Source: Alphaproteobacteria bacterium (GTDB lineage Bacteria; Pseudomonadota; Alphaproteobacteria; Sphingomonadales; Emcibacteraceae). From it: a stretch of 6,327 nucleotides of DNA. A program made the translations under genes and the position numbers. The stretch lies in the NCBI GenBank assembly GCA_002401545.1, contig NVTJ01000018.1:23017-29343 (forward strand), in the 5' to 3' direction. Under the pieces are notes generated by a model that worked only from the letters and a program-made list of their open reading frames with translations, had not been told where the DNA came from and did not search any database. Shown here in pieces: positions 1 to 6,252 of this stretch. The first letter of the stretch is position 1; each line of letters starts with the position of its first letter.

Positions 1-282
1 CAGGCGCGGCACCAGTTCATTGAGTTCGATGGCCTCATCCTGAAGGTAAAGCTGCCCGTCTTTGGCAATGGTGATGGACAATGGTTTGGTGTTTTCCGGC
101 AGCGCCTTGGCCGCAGAATTGGGCAGGTCAACAGGCACTCCAACGGTCAGCAAAGGAGCCGCCACCATAAAGACCACCAGCAGAACCAGCATCACATCCA
201 CAAAGGGTGTCACATTGATCTCGCTCATGGGCTTGTGCCTGCGGCTGAAGCCAGTGGAATTATGTGAGCCGTGGCTGTACAT
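1..282 (-). CDS. tolR: TolR, Tol-Pal proton-channel subunit (5' part, runs off left edge)
   Basis: Inner-membrane protein of the ExbD/TolR family. With TolQ it forms the proton-motive-force-driven motor that energises TolA and the Tol-Pal system for outer-membrane constriction at division. The reading frame opens with ATG at 282 and stays open to base 1, giving 94 residues; the family is usually about 140-150 residues, so the periplasmic C-terminus lies outside the window. Visible are a polar cytoplasmic N-terminus (1-18), the family signature SEINVTPFVDVMLVLLVVF from residue 20, and one transmembrane helix at about 28-47. Asp29 in FVDVML aligns with the essential proton-carrying Asp of TolR. 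The periplasmic part begins around residue 50. The ATG shares one base with the tolQ stop (TAATG), and GAGGAA lies 8 nt upstream inside tolQ. TolR is preferred over ExbD because of the tolQ/ybgC context. Confidence 0.95.
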   Translation of the reverse strand, partial: MYSHGSHNSTGFSRRHKPMSEINVTPFVDVMLVLLVVFMVAAPLLTVGVPVDLPNSAAKALPENTKPLSITIAKDGQLYLQDEAIELNELVPRL

Positions 283-1004
283 TAATGATGTTCCTCATCC
301 AGTTGGCGCGACAGGATGGTGCCGAACTCGTCGGCAAATCCTTCGAGCCGGTTGGCATAACGCCCAAGGTCATTGCTGATCTTGTTATAAGCCACAACAG
401 CAGGCACCGCCGCCACCAACCCCATGGCGGTGGCAAACAGGGCTTCGGCAATGCCGGGTGCCACAACCGCCAGTGAAGAATTATGGGTGATGGCAATCTG
501 CTCAAAAGCATTCATAATCCCCCAGACAGTGCCGAACAGCCCGACAAAGGGCGCGGTTGACCCCACGGTCGCAAGGAAGCTCAGGTAATTTTCCAGCCGT
601 TCCATTTCCCGGCTGACCGTCACCCGCATCACCCGGTAAATCCTGTCCTGTAATCCCATGCCAAGCTTGTTTCCGCTCCGCCCGCTGGCCGCCCGCTGCC
701 ATTCCCGCATGGCAGCAACAAAAAGCGCGGCCATGGGATGGTCGGGGTTTTTCTTAACCCGTTCATAGAGGTCCTCCAGCGAATTGCCGGACCAGAATTC
801 CACATCGAACTTGTCCGCCTGAACGATGACACGACGAATACGTTTGCTTTTGTCATAAATAATAGCCCAGCACCAAAGAGAAGACCCCAGCAACACCAGC
901 ATCACCAGTTGCACAATCCAGTCCGCACCGGAAAACATCCCCCACAGGGTAAAATCCGGTATATCAGAGCCCAGATCAATTATATCAACTGCATTTTCAG
1001 GCAT
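282..1004 (-). CDS. tolQ: TolQ, Tol-Pal motor channel subunit
   Basis: Polytopic inner-membrane protein of the TolQ/ExbB/MotA family, 240 residues (E. coli TolQ has 230). Three membrane helices can be placed at about 27-50, 141-164 and 179-205, with the long cytoplasmic loop between the first two, as in the family. The segment GLFGTVWGIM at 155-164 and APGIAEALFATAMG at 182-195 are TolQ hallmarks. Thr146 in LATVGS and Thr192 in LFATAMG correspond to the channel-lining threonines T145 and T178 of E. coli TolQ. Together with TolR it should conduct protons and drive TolA. The start at 1004 is preceded by AGGAATAGGGATAAAG, which supplies a Shine-Dalgarno sequence, and follows the ybgC stop by 8 nt. 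The stop overlaps the tolR start by one base. Confidence 0.97.
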   Translation of the reverse strand: MPENAVDIIDLGSDIPDFTLWGMFSGADWIVQLVMLVLLGSSLWCWAIIYDKSKRIRRVIVQADKFDVEFWSGNSLEDLYERVKKNPDHPMAALFVAAMREWQRAASGRSGNKLGMGLQDRIYRVMRVTVSREMERLENYLSFLATVGSTAPFVGLFGTVWGIMNAFEQIAITHNSSLAVVAPGIAEALFATAMGLVAAVPAVVAYNKISNDLGRYANRLEGFADEFGTILSRQLDEEHH

Positions 1005-1012
1005 CTTTATCC

Positions 1013-1465
1013 CTATTCCTTGGTAAATTTTTGTATAATCTTTTTCGGCAACCGAACCGGTTTGCCCTGCTCGCCCAGAGCCGCCACCCTGATAACACCT
1101 CTGGCAAGTATGTCACCTGACCGGCAGATTTCCTGTTCCATGACCAGACTTGCCCTGCCTAATCCGGATATTCTGGAACGCACCGTAATTTCATCATTCA
1201 ATCTGGCCGGTTTGACATAATCAACTTCCGTTCTGATAATGACAAATTTTATATCATCCGCTTCGCGGAATTTTAACATTTTTTCCTGATCAAGACCCAG
1301 AAGCCGCAACATATCGGACCGCCCACGTTCCATATATTTCAAATAATTAGCATGATATACCACACCGCCGGCGTCTGTATCTTCGTAATAAATACGCAGG
1401 GGCAGGATATGTTCTCCTTCCCTGATAATACCCGAATGTGGCAAAAGTTCAGCCATATCACTCAT
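1013..1465 (-). CDS. ybgC: YbgC-type acyl-CoA thioesterase (hotdog fold)
   Basis: Cytoplasmic 4HBT-family acyl-CoA thioesterase, 150 residues (E. coli YbgC has 134; the extra length is mostly N-terminal). The active-site region YYEDTDAGGVVYHANYL begins at residue 26. Asp31 of the DTD motif is the presumed catalytic aspartate and His38 of VYH is also conserved. The family hydrolyses short-chain acyl-CoA or acyl-ACP and has been linked to phospholipid metabolism; it is typically encoded at the head of tol-pal clusters, as here, though its role in Tol function is unclear. The annotated ATG at 1465 lies inside the end of ruvB (8-nt overlap). A second in-frame ATG three codons later (1456) falls just after the ruvB stop and could be the true start. 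Neither has a strong Shine-Dalgarno. No substrate can be assigned from sequence. Confidence 0.93.
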   Translation of the reverse strand: MSDMAELLPHSGIIREGEHILPLRIYYEDTDAGGVVYHANYLKYMERGRSDMLRLLGLDQEKMLKFREADDIKFVIIRTEVDYVKPARLNDEITVRSRISGLGRASLVMEQEICRSGDILARGVIRVAALGEQGKPVRLPKKIIQKFTKE

Positions 1466-2492
1466 CCAGCAGATTCATTTGTGTTTTATTTTGCTCATTG
1501 GGCATGGAAACACCGATATGGTCATAGCCCCGGGGCGATAACATACGCCCGCGCGGGGTTCTCTGCACCAGCCCGGTCTGCATCAGGTAAGGCTCGATAA
1601 TCTCCTCTATGGCATCCCGGGGTTCAGATAAAGCCGCCGCCAGTGTTTCAATGCCCACCGGCCCGCCGTTATAATCAATTCCGATACATTTAAGATACTT
1701 GTGATCCATGGAATCCAGACCACGCCTGTCCACTTCCAGCCGGGTCAGGGCCATATCTGCCACTTGCGCGTCCACACCGCCGTCAGCCCGCACCAGCGCA
1801 TAATCCGCCACCCGCCGCAGCAAGCGTCCGGCAATACGCGGTGTTCCCCGCGCCCGCCGGGCTATCTCCCTGGCCCCGTCACCGGTCATATCCACGCCCA
1901 AAACCCGCGCGGCTCGCCTGACAATAGTTTCAAGGTCTTCTGCGGAATAGAATTCAAGCCGGACGGGGATACCAAACCGGTCCCGAAGCGGTGTCGTCAG
2001 CAGCCCGGACCGCGTGGTGGCCCCGATGAGCGTGAAGGGCGGCAGATCAATACGCACCGAACGGGCCGCCGGGCCTTCGCCGATGATCAGGTCCAGATGA
2101 TAATCCTCCATGGCCGGATAAAGAATTTCCTCCACCGCCGGATTAAGCCGGTGGATTTCATCAATGAACAGGATGTCATTTTCTTCCAGATTGGTCAGCA
2201 GAGCCGCAAGGTCCCCGGCCTTGGATATAACCGGACCGGAGGTTGCCCGGAAATTCACCCCAAGCTCCCGCGCCATGATCTGGGCCAAGGTGGTCTTGCC
2301 CAGCCCCGGCGGACCATAAAACAGCACATGATCCAGAGCATCATTGCGGATGCGAGCGGCCTCGATGAAGATTTTCAGGTTATCACAGATTTTGCGCTGA
2401 CCAATAAAATCGCTCAGCCGTGTGGGCCGGATTGAGGTTTCCGCCTCATCACCGGATTTCTGCTCCCGGCTGACCATGCGGTCATCACTCAT
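1458..2492 (-). CDS. ruvB: RuvB, Holliday junction branch-migration ATPase
   Basis: AAA+ helicase motor that forms hexameric rings on DNA and, with RuvA, drives branch migration of Holliday junctions in recombinational repair. It has 344 residues (E. coli has 336). In order: an N-terminal IRPTRLSDFIGQ segment from residue 21, Walker A GPPGLGKTT at 60-68 (Lys66), Walker B ILFIDEIHRL at 107-116 (Asp111, Glu112), sensor 1 LIGATTR at 155-161, the arginine-finger segment PLRDRFG at 168-174, and sensor 2 GTPRIAGRLLRR at 216-227 (Arg219). A C-terminal winged helix ends near TPRGRMLSPRGYDHIG. All key ATPase residues are present. The start overlaps the ruvA stop by one base (TGATG), with a very strong AAGGAGGTGA just upstream. 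It lies in the ruvCAB order of a single operon. Confidence 0.98.
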   Translation of the reverse strand: MSDDRMVSREQKSGDEAETSIRPTRLSDFIGQRKICDNLKIFIEAARIRNDALDHVLFYGPPGLGKTTLAQIMARELGVNFRATSGPVISKAGDLAALLTNLEENDILFIDEIHRLNPAVEEILYPAMEDYHLDLIIGEGPAARSVRIDLPPFTLIGATTRSGLLTTPLRDRFGIPVRLEFYSAEDLETIVRRAARVLGVDMTGDGAREIARRARGTPRIAGRLLRRVADYALVRADGGVDAQVADMALTRLEVDRRGLDSMDHKYLKCIGIDYNGGPVGIETLAAALSEPRDAIEEIIEPYLMQTGLVQRTPRGRMLSPRGYDHIGVSMPNEQNKTQMNLLDE

Positions 2493-3100
2493 CAGCTCAC
2501 CTCCTTAAGCCCGAGGCGGATCAGGTCAGAAACACCGGCCTCGCCTTCAAAGGACTGCGCCGCACCGGACACTGCCATATGGGCCTCTGTCTGACCATAG
2601 CCCAGATTGACCAATGCCGATACAGCATCCTTTATGGCGCTGTTATCTGTTGCCGCCGCCCCACTGCCCTTTCCGCTGAATGCGGGGATAACGGCAAACT
2701 TCGCCACTTTATCTTTCAGTTCCGTGATAATCCGGGTAGCAAGCTTTGGCCCCACGCCCTTGGCCCGACCCACCACCGTTTTATCCTGTGCCGCTATGGA
2801 ATTGGACAGCTCATCAATAGCCACAACCGAAAAAATAGCCAGCGCCACTTTTGCCCCGACCCCCTGCACAGTTTGTATCAGATTAAACCAGTCTTTTTCC
2901 AACGTGCTGGCAAAGCCGAACAGGTGGATATGATCTTCACGCACATGGGTTTCAATCATCAGGGTCACGGCCTCACCCACACCCGGCAGATTGCCCAGCG
3001 TGCGCCCGGAACAGAAAACCAGATAACCGACACCGTTCACATCAATGACACAGAAGTCTTCCCCGATTGTATCCACAAGACCCTTGAGCTTGGCAATCAT
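2492..3100 (-). CDS. ruvA: RuvA, Holliday junction-binding subunit
   Basis: Tetrameric protein that recognises four-way DNA junctions and loads RuvB on opposite arms. It has 202 residues (E. coli has 203). Three domains are recognisable: an N-terminal OB fold at about 1-64 (starting MIAKLKG, with NGVGYLV at 22-28 and HVREDHIHLFGF at 52-63), a central domain with two helix-hairpin-helix motifs (TVQGVGAKVALAI at 77-89 and GRAKGVGPKLATRI at 111-124), and a C-terminal three-helix domain III at about 155-202 that contacts RuvB. A Gly/Ala-rich flexible linker at about 141-151 separates the last two. Its ATG shares one base with the ruvC stop, and GGGGAA lies upstream. No damaging change is seen. 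Confidence 0.97.
   Translation of the reverse strand: MIAKLKGLVDTIGEDFCVIDVNGVGYLVFCSGRTLGNLPGVGEAVTLMIETHVREDHIHLFGFASTLEKDWFNLIQTVQGVGAKVALAIFSVVAIDELSNSIAAQDKTVVGRAKGVGPKLATRIITELKDKVAKFAVIPAFSGKGSGAAATDNSAIKDAVSALVNLGYGQTEAHMAVSGAAQSFEGEAGVSDLIRLGLKEVS
2497..2506 (-). promoter_or_regulatory. Strong Shine-Dalgarno of ruvB inside ruvA
   Basis: AAGGAGGTGA on the minus strand is nearly the full anti-Shine-Dalgarno complement, with its GGAGG core 7 nt before the ruvB ATG. It is by far the best ribosome binding site in the operon and fits a need for more RuvB (hexamers) than RuvC. Confidence 0.7.
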
Positions 3101-3663
3101 CAGCGTGTTCCCCGGAATAAAATCTGGGCGCCGCCCTGAGCCGAGACGTCTTTTTTAAGAGCCGCCTGCAACGTCCCGTGAACGCCGCCGCTATGGGCAT
3201 GACAGATGGCCACTGCCAGCGCGTCCCCGGCATCCTCCCCGTTAATGGCCGCGTTTGGCAGAAGTATTTTCAGCATGGCCGCCACCTGTGCCTTTCCCGC
3301 ATGACCGGACCCGACAACGGTTTTTTTGATATGGTTGGGTGAATATTCCGCCACCGGAATCCCCGACAGAGACGGCACCAGAAGCGAAATACCCCGCGCC
3401 TGCCCAAGTTTCAGGGTCGACATGGGATTTTTATTGACGAATGTTTCTTCCACCGCCGCCGAATGCGGTTCCCAATCGGCAATCACCTGTTGCAGGCCGT
3501 CGAACAATTGAACCAGGCGTTCCGCAAGGCTGCAACTGTCATCGGAATGGACAACACCATTGGCAATATGGATCAGCCGCGACCCTTCCACATCAATGAT
3601 GCCCCAGCCGGTTTTTCTCAAACCCGGGTCCAACCCAATCAATCGCTGTCTTTGCACCGTCAC
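3100..3663 (-). CDS. ruvC: RuvC, Holliday junction resolvase (GTG start)
   Basis: Dimeric endonuclease with an RNase H-like fold that resolves Holliday junctions by symmetric nicking after RuvAB branch migration. It has 187 residues (E. coli has 173). All four acidic metal ligands can be matched to the E. coli enzyme: Asp12 in GLDPG (D7), Glu72 in AAVEETF (E66), and Asp144 and Asp147 in GEDAGDALA (D138, D141). The conserved KLGQARG (85-91) and KKTVVGSGHAGK (113-124) segments are present. The start codon is GTG at 3663, overlapping the yebC stop by four bases (GTGA), which implies translational coupling. GGAG lies 11 nt upstream inside yebC. The C-terminal 15 or so residues have no obvious conserved function. 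Confidence 0.97.
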   Translation of the reverse strand: MTVQRQRLIGLDPGLRKTGWGIIDVEGSRLIHIANGVVHSDDSCSLAERLVQLFDGLQQVIADWEPHSAAVEETFVNKNPMSTLKLGQARGISLLVPSLSGIPVAEYSPNHIKKTVVGSGHAGKAQVAAMLKILLPNAAINGEDAGDALAVAICHAHSGGVHGTLQAALKKDVSAQGGAQILFRGTR

Positions 3664-4409
3664 TCGCTAAGCTGCTCCATTACTTCGTCCGAAATTTCAT
3701 AATTGCCGTAAATATTCTGCACATCATCAAGATCATCCAGAACATCAATCATTTTCAACAATTTACGGGCATCATCAATATCCACTTCAATGGTATTATG
3801 CGGCTTCCATATGAGTTTTGCCGATTTAGGCTCAACGCCAACAGCCTCTGTCAAAGCGGCCGTCACATCCTGCAAATCTTCCATGGCACAATAAATTTCA
3901 TGGGTTTCATCATCACTCACCACATCTTCGGCTCCCGCTTCCAGCGCGATTTCAAATATATCGTCGTCGGACTTCACTGCGGCGTCAAATATTATTTCAC
4001 CCATTTTTTCAAATTGGAAAGATACGCTGCCCGTTTCCCCCAGATTACCGCCATTCTTGGCAAAAGCGGTCCGAATATCAGACGCGGCGCGGTTGCGGTT
4101 ATCGGTCAGGCTTTCAACAATGATCGCTGTGCCGCCGGGGCCGTATCCCTCATAACGCATTTCATCATAATTCTCCGCATCACTCGTCTGCGACTTGCTA
4201 ATGGCACGCTGAATATTGTCTTTGGGCATGGATTGACCCCGCGCGGTTTGCACCGCCAAACGCAGACGCGGATTGCTGTCCATATCCGGTCCGCCCATCT
4301 TGGCGGCAACAGTAATTTCCTTGGAAAATTTACTGAACAGGGAAGAGCGCTTTTTATCCTGCGCCCCTTTGCGGTACATAATATTTTTAAATTTGGAATG
4401 ACCTGCCAT
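3660..4409 (-). CDS. yebC: YebC/PmpR/TACO1-family protein
   Basis: Cytoplasmic protein of the YebC/TACO1 family, 249 residues (E. coli YebC has 246). The N-terminus MAGHSKFKNIMYRKGAQD, the basic helical domain to about residue 80, YEGYGPGG at 86-93, LTDNRNR at 101-107, and KNGGNLGETGSVSFQF from 118 are hallmark segments. The acidic C-terminal half forms the remaining two domains. The family was long annotated as a transcriptional regulator; the mitochondrial homologue TACO1 is a translational activator, and recent bacterial work points to a ribosome-associated role on proline-rich sequences. Which applies here cannot be told from sequence. It is the first gene of the ruv-tol operon. The ATG at 4409 has AGGAA about 8 nt upstream, and a hairpin sits immediately before that. 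yebC beside ruvC is a widely conserved pairing. Confidence 0.95.
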   Translation of the reverse strand: MAGHSKFKNIMYRKGAQDKKRSSLFSKFSKEITVAAKMGGPDMDSNPRLRLAVQTARGQSMPKDNIQRAISKSQTSDAENYDEMRYEGYGPGGTAIIVESLTDNRNRAASDIRTAFAKNGGNLGETGSVSFQFEKMGEIIFDAAVKSDDDIFEIALEAGAEDVVSDDETHEIYCAMEDLQDVTAALTEAVGVEPKSAKLIWKPHNTIEVDIDDARKLLKMIDVLDDLDDVQNIYGNYEISDEVMEQLSE

Positions 4410-4423
4410 ATATCTGTTCCTGA

Positions 4424-4443
4424 AAAGCCCAGTTTAGGGCTTT
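4424..4443 (-). promoter_or_regulatory. Hairpin in the yebC leader (terminator-like or attenuator-like)
   Basis: On the minus strand AAAGCCC, a 6-nt loop and GGGCTTT form a perfect 7-bp stem, followed by one further T and then CAGGAAC carrying the yebC Shine-Dalgarno. The stem ends only a few bases before that site. The T tract (TTTT) is short, so termination would be weak. It could end transcripts arriving from the exonuclease gene, or modulate yebC translation or elongation if the promoter lies upstream. The structure is plain in the sequence; its function is inference. Confidence 0.5.
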
Positions 4444-4469
4444 ATACTATAAAATAAAGGTTACAGGCT

Positions 4470-4498
4470 TTGATAATACACTGACCGCCCTTTGTGAA
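4470..4498 (-). promoter_or_regulatory. Tentative promoter of the yebC-ruv-tol operon
   Basis: Reading the minus strand, TTCACA (5 of 6 to the sigma-70 -35 consensus) is followed after 17 nt by TATCAA (4 of 6 to TATAAT). A start near 4463 would give a leader of about 54 nt containing the 4424-4443 hairpin. The -10 match is mediocre, and other AT-rich hexamers nearby (such as TATAGT around 4446-4451) lack a good -35 partner, so this is only the best candidate in the 202-nt gap. Confidence 0.3.
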
Positions 4499-4611
4499 CA
4501 GCGAATTGATTTTTTTGGGAAAAAATGCCTTATTATGAAATAAATACCTTATGACTTTCCCGGATTAAGCAGAATTGGTGTCCTTAATTATTGATTACAA
4601 TTCGGTTACTG

Positions 4612-5466
4612 TTACCGTGATTCAACTAGATGCCTAAAATCACTCTCTGCAAGAATTCTGATCGGTTGACCTTTTTGAATTAATTCTTCTGCTTTTCTAT
4701 GCTTGGAGCTTTTCTTATGTCCCGCAAGCAGTTTCACATCTTGATCGCCTACAACAAGCAAAGTGGTTTTTTTTGTAACACTCTTAGCAACATCACAGCC
4801 AACGCTTGCTGCCATTTTGGCTGCTTCAGGCCGTGAAAAATCTAATGCTCCAGTAAAGACGATCACTTCACCATATAAAACCCCAGCCTTATTACCTTCC
4901 ATCTTAATTGATGTTGGATATCTTGTGTTGATACGTTTCTCTGTTTTCTTTATCAAACCATCTAAGTTAAGTCCAACGTGCTTCATTGCAGCCAATATGA
5001 CCTGTCCGGCTGCTTTAGCATCTTCAAGTGCATCATGATGTTGAAACTTATAACCGATTATTTTACATACATTCGCCAAGTTATAACCGCGTTGAGAGAT
5101 ACCATCCCAAGTTCTTCGAGCGACTAATGAAGAATCCAGCCATGTACATTCTGGTATGGGTAAACCGTTTTGTACTGCCACACGTTTAATGGCCCTCTGA
5201 TCAAAAGTGGTATGGCAAACAACAATATTTTGATCTAGAAAACGATTAAGTGAGGCCGATATCTCAGAAAAAGTAGGAGCATCTGAGACTGTTTGGCTGT
5301 CTATACCGTGAATGGCTATATATTTTTTAGAAAAATAATCTTCAGGGTCAATGTAACTTATCCATTCTTCAACAACTATACCATCACGGAAGTGAGCAGC
5401 ACCAATTTGGCAGATTGATGCTACGTCATCGTTGGCGGTTTCAACATCGATTGCGACAAATTCCAT
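4612..5466 (-). CDS. DEDDh 3'-5' exonuclease with C-terminal BRCT domain
   Basis: Predicted cytoplasmic nuclease of 284 residues. Residues 1-165 form a DnaQ/epsilon-like exonuclease: motif I FVAIDVET with Asp7 and Glu9, motif II VCHTTFDQRAI with Asp89, and motif III HHDALEDA with His144 and Asp149, so the DEDDh catalytic set is intact. A linker at about 166-196 leads to a BRCT domain (about 197-280) recognisable from GEVIVFTGALDFSRPEA, the VTKKTTLLVVGD core, and KAEELIQKG followed by RILAESDF, close to the BRCT of NAD-dependent DNA ligases. The expected activity is 3'-5' removal of nucleotides from DNA or RNA; the BRCT may target it to DNA ends, nicks or a partner. The true substrate and pathway are unknown, and it is not the replicative proofreading subunit. 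The ATG at 5466 has AGGGGAA upstream. Base composition is clearly more AT-rich than the ruv genes, suggesting an accessory gene. Confidence 0.9.
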   Translation of the reverse strand: MEFVAIDVETANDDVASICQIGAAHFRDGIVVEEWISYIDPEDYFSKKYIAIHGIDSQTVSDAPTFSEISASLNRFLDQNIVVCHTTFDQRAIKRVAVQNGLPIPECTWLDSSLVARRTWDGISQRGYNLANVCKIIGYKFQHHDALEDAKAAGQVILAAMKHVGLNLDGLIKKTEKRINTRYPTSIKMEGNKAGVLYGEVIVFTGALDFSRPEAAKMAASVGCDVAKSVTKKTTLLVVGDQDVKLLAGHKKSSKHRKAEELIQKGQPIRILAESDFRHLVESR

Positions 5467-5535
5467 CGTGTTCCCCTGTTGTTAATCAACTAATTGTTTG
5501 CTTCGTTGATGATTGTCTTGTTTTAAACATTGCAA

Positions 5536-5564
5536 AGTATATGGGGGAAAGTTTTCCATGGCAA
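5536..5564 (-). promoter_or_regulatory. Predicted sigma-70 promoter of the exonuclease gene
   Basis: On the minus strand TTGCCA (5 of 6 to TTGACA) at 5559-5564 is separated by exactly 17 nt from TATACT (5 of 6 to TATAAT) at 5536-5541. Transcription would start near 5529 and give a leader of roughly 60 nt before the ATG at 5466. The spacer contains a near-palindrome, GGAAAACTTTCC. This suggests the exonuclease is transcribed independently of brnTA. Confidence 0.6.
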
Positions 5565-5646
5565 CCTATACATATCAATATTACGAAAACGAAAAAGCCC
5601 CAAAATCAAACCTCCGGCGCACATTCCCACAGCCTCGCATCTAAAC

Positions 5647-5991
5647 TCAACGGGGATGGGTATCAACATAAGCTTTCAGAACATTATTCATACGGCTTTG
5701 ATAGCCTTTTCCCTGATATTTGAACCACTCAACGACACGTTTGTCCAAACGTAAGGAAACCATAGCTTTTTGCGGCTGGTTATACAATTCTGCGCGCTCA
5801 AACCATTCTTTTGTAAGAAGGGGTGTCGCATCAGAGTCAGAAGAAATATTATTAGCTATTTCTTCATCTGTCATAGCCTCCAGACGCCCCCAGTCAGTTT
5901 TGCTCTGCGCCGGTTTATAACTGCCATCCGCCTGCATAATGAATGTATGGCCGTCGATAAGAACAGCCTTGGTAATATTTTCATTGCTCAT
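5647..5991 (-). CDS. brnA: BrnA-family antitoxin (ribbon-helix-helix)
   Basis: Antitoxin of a BrnT/BrnA type II module, 114 residues. The family signature TDEEIA is at 41-46, followed by the acidic DSDATPLLTKEWFERAE stretch. A C-terminal ribbon-helix-helix DNA-binding fold comprises the strand KAMVSLRLD (75-83), the helix around KRVVEWFKYQ, the turn GKGYQ (94-98) and a second helix from SRMNNVLKAYVDTH. In Brucella, BrnA binds and neutralises BrnT and, through this fold, represses its own promoter; the same is inferred here. It starts inside brnT with an 11-nt overlap, and AAAGGA lies 6 nt before the ATG, so it has its own good ribosome binding site. The first 30 or so residues, with DGHTFIMQADGSYKP, are less characteristic. 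Confidence 0.92.
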   Translation of the reverse strand: MSNENITKAVLIDGHTFIMQADGSYKPAQSKTDWGRLEAMTDEEIANNISSDSDATPLLTKEWFERAELYNQPQKAMVSLRLDKRVVEWFKYQGKGYQSRMNNVLKAYVDTHPR

Positions 5992-6247
5992 AACTTGTCC
6001 TTTCTTTTTTATGTGCCAAACGTGCCGAGATTATCCGCACATTCTTATTTCTGTATGTGAAGGTAACACAGAAGATAAAGCCCCGTACGGCCCCGATTAT
6101 ATTGTGTCTCTCTTCTCCGTAATCATAACGATCATCCATGGCTGTAACCGCACAAGGGTCAGTAAACACGGACAGTATATCTGTAAAAGCCACCCCGTGC
6201 TTTTTGATATTGCTGACCTGCTTATTTTCATCCCATTCGTATTTCAT
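5981..6247 (-). CDS. brnT: BrnT-family ribonuclease toxin
   Basis: Toxin of the BrnT family, 88 residues, close to the usual 90 or so. Characteristic motifs are YEWDENK at 3-9, KHGVAF at 16-21, GEER at 44-47 and the C-terminal RIISAR at 71-76. BrnT proteins have a RelE-like fold and act as ribonucleases that arrest growth by blocking translation; BrnA binding suppresses this. The motifs look complete, so an active toxin is expected. The toxin gene precedes the antitoxin gene, the normal brnTA order. The ATG at 6247 has no purine-rich ribosome binding site, and the predicted -10 box ends five bases upstream of it, pointing to a leaderless message. The next in-frame Met is residue 37, which would remove the WDENK and KHG motifs, so the start is secure. 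Confidence 0.93.
   Translation of the reverse strand: MKYEWDENKQVSNIKKHGVAFTDILSVFTDPCAVTAMDDRYDYGEERHNIIGAVRGFIFCVTFTYRNKNVRIISARLAHKKERTSYEQ
5998..6003 (-). promoter_or_regulatory. Ribosome binding site of brnA inside brnT
   Basis: AAAGGA on the minus strand lies 6 nt before the brnA ATG, within the last codons of brnT. The antitoxin therefore has a clear ribosome binding site while the toxin has none, which would favour antitoxin synthesis from the shared message. Confidence 0.6.
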
Positions 6248-6252
6248 AATAT

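Noticed and set aside
1701..2435. Long plus-strand open frame (244 codons) opposite ruvB
   Set aside because: It lies entirely antisense to an unmistakable ruvB, its translation is rich in Pro, Arg and His as expected of a complement frame, and it resembles no family I recognise.
2579..3139. Plus-strand open frames opposite ruvA
   Set aside because: They are antisense to a complete RuvA with all domains, and show no recognisable motif.
3798..4457. Plus-strand open frame (219 codons) opposite yebC
   Set aside because: It is the complement of a well-conserved yebC and has no family resemblance.
4410..4611. tRNA, small RNA or attachment site at the boundary of the accessory block
   Set aside because: No cloverleaf, no direct repeat flanking the block and no integrase were seen; the mechanism of any insertion remains open.
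4603..4617. Quasi-palindrome CGGTTACTGTTACCG over the exonuclease stop codon
   Set aside because: It has one mismatch, a one-base centre and no T tract; it is too short and poorly placed to be a terminator or clear operator.
5581..5646. Possible terminator after brnA (GGGGCTTTTT on the minus strand)
   Set aside because: The T run is present, but I could find no matching upstream arm to form a stem, so no intrinsic terminator is called.
5415..5754. Plus-strand open frames across the exonuclease-brnA gap
   Set aside because: They have low-complexity, non-family translations and overlap the ends of two convincing minus-strand genes; the gap is better explained by the exonuclease promoter and leader.
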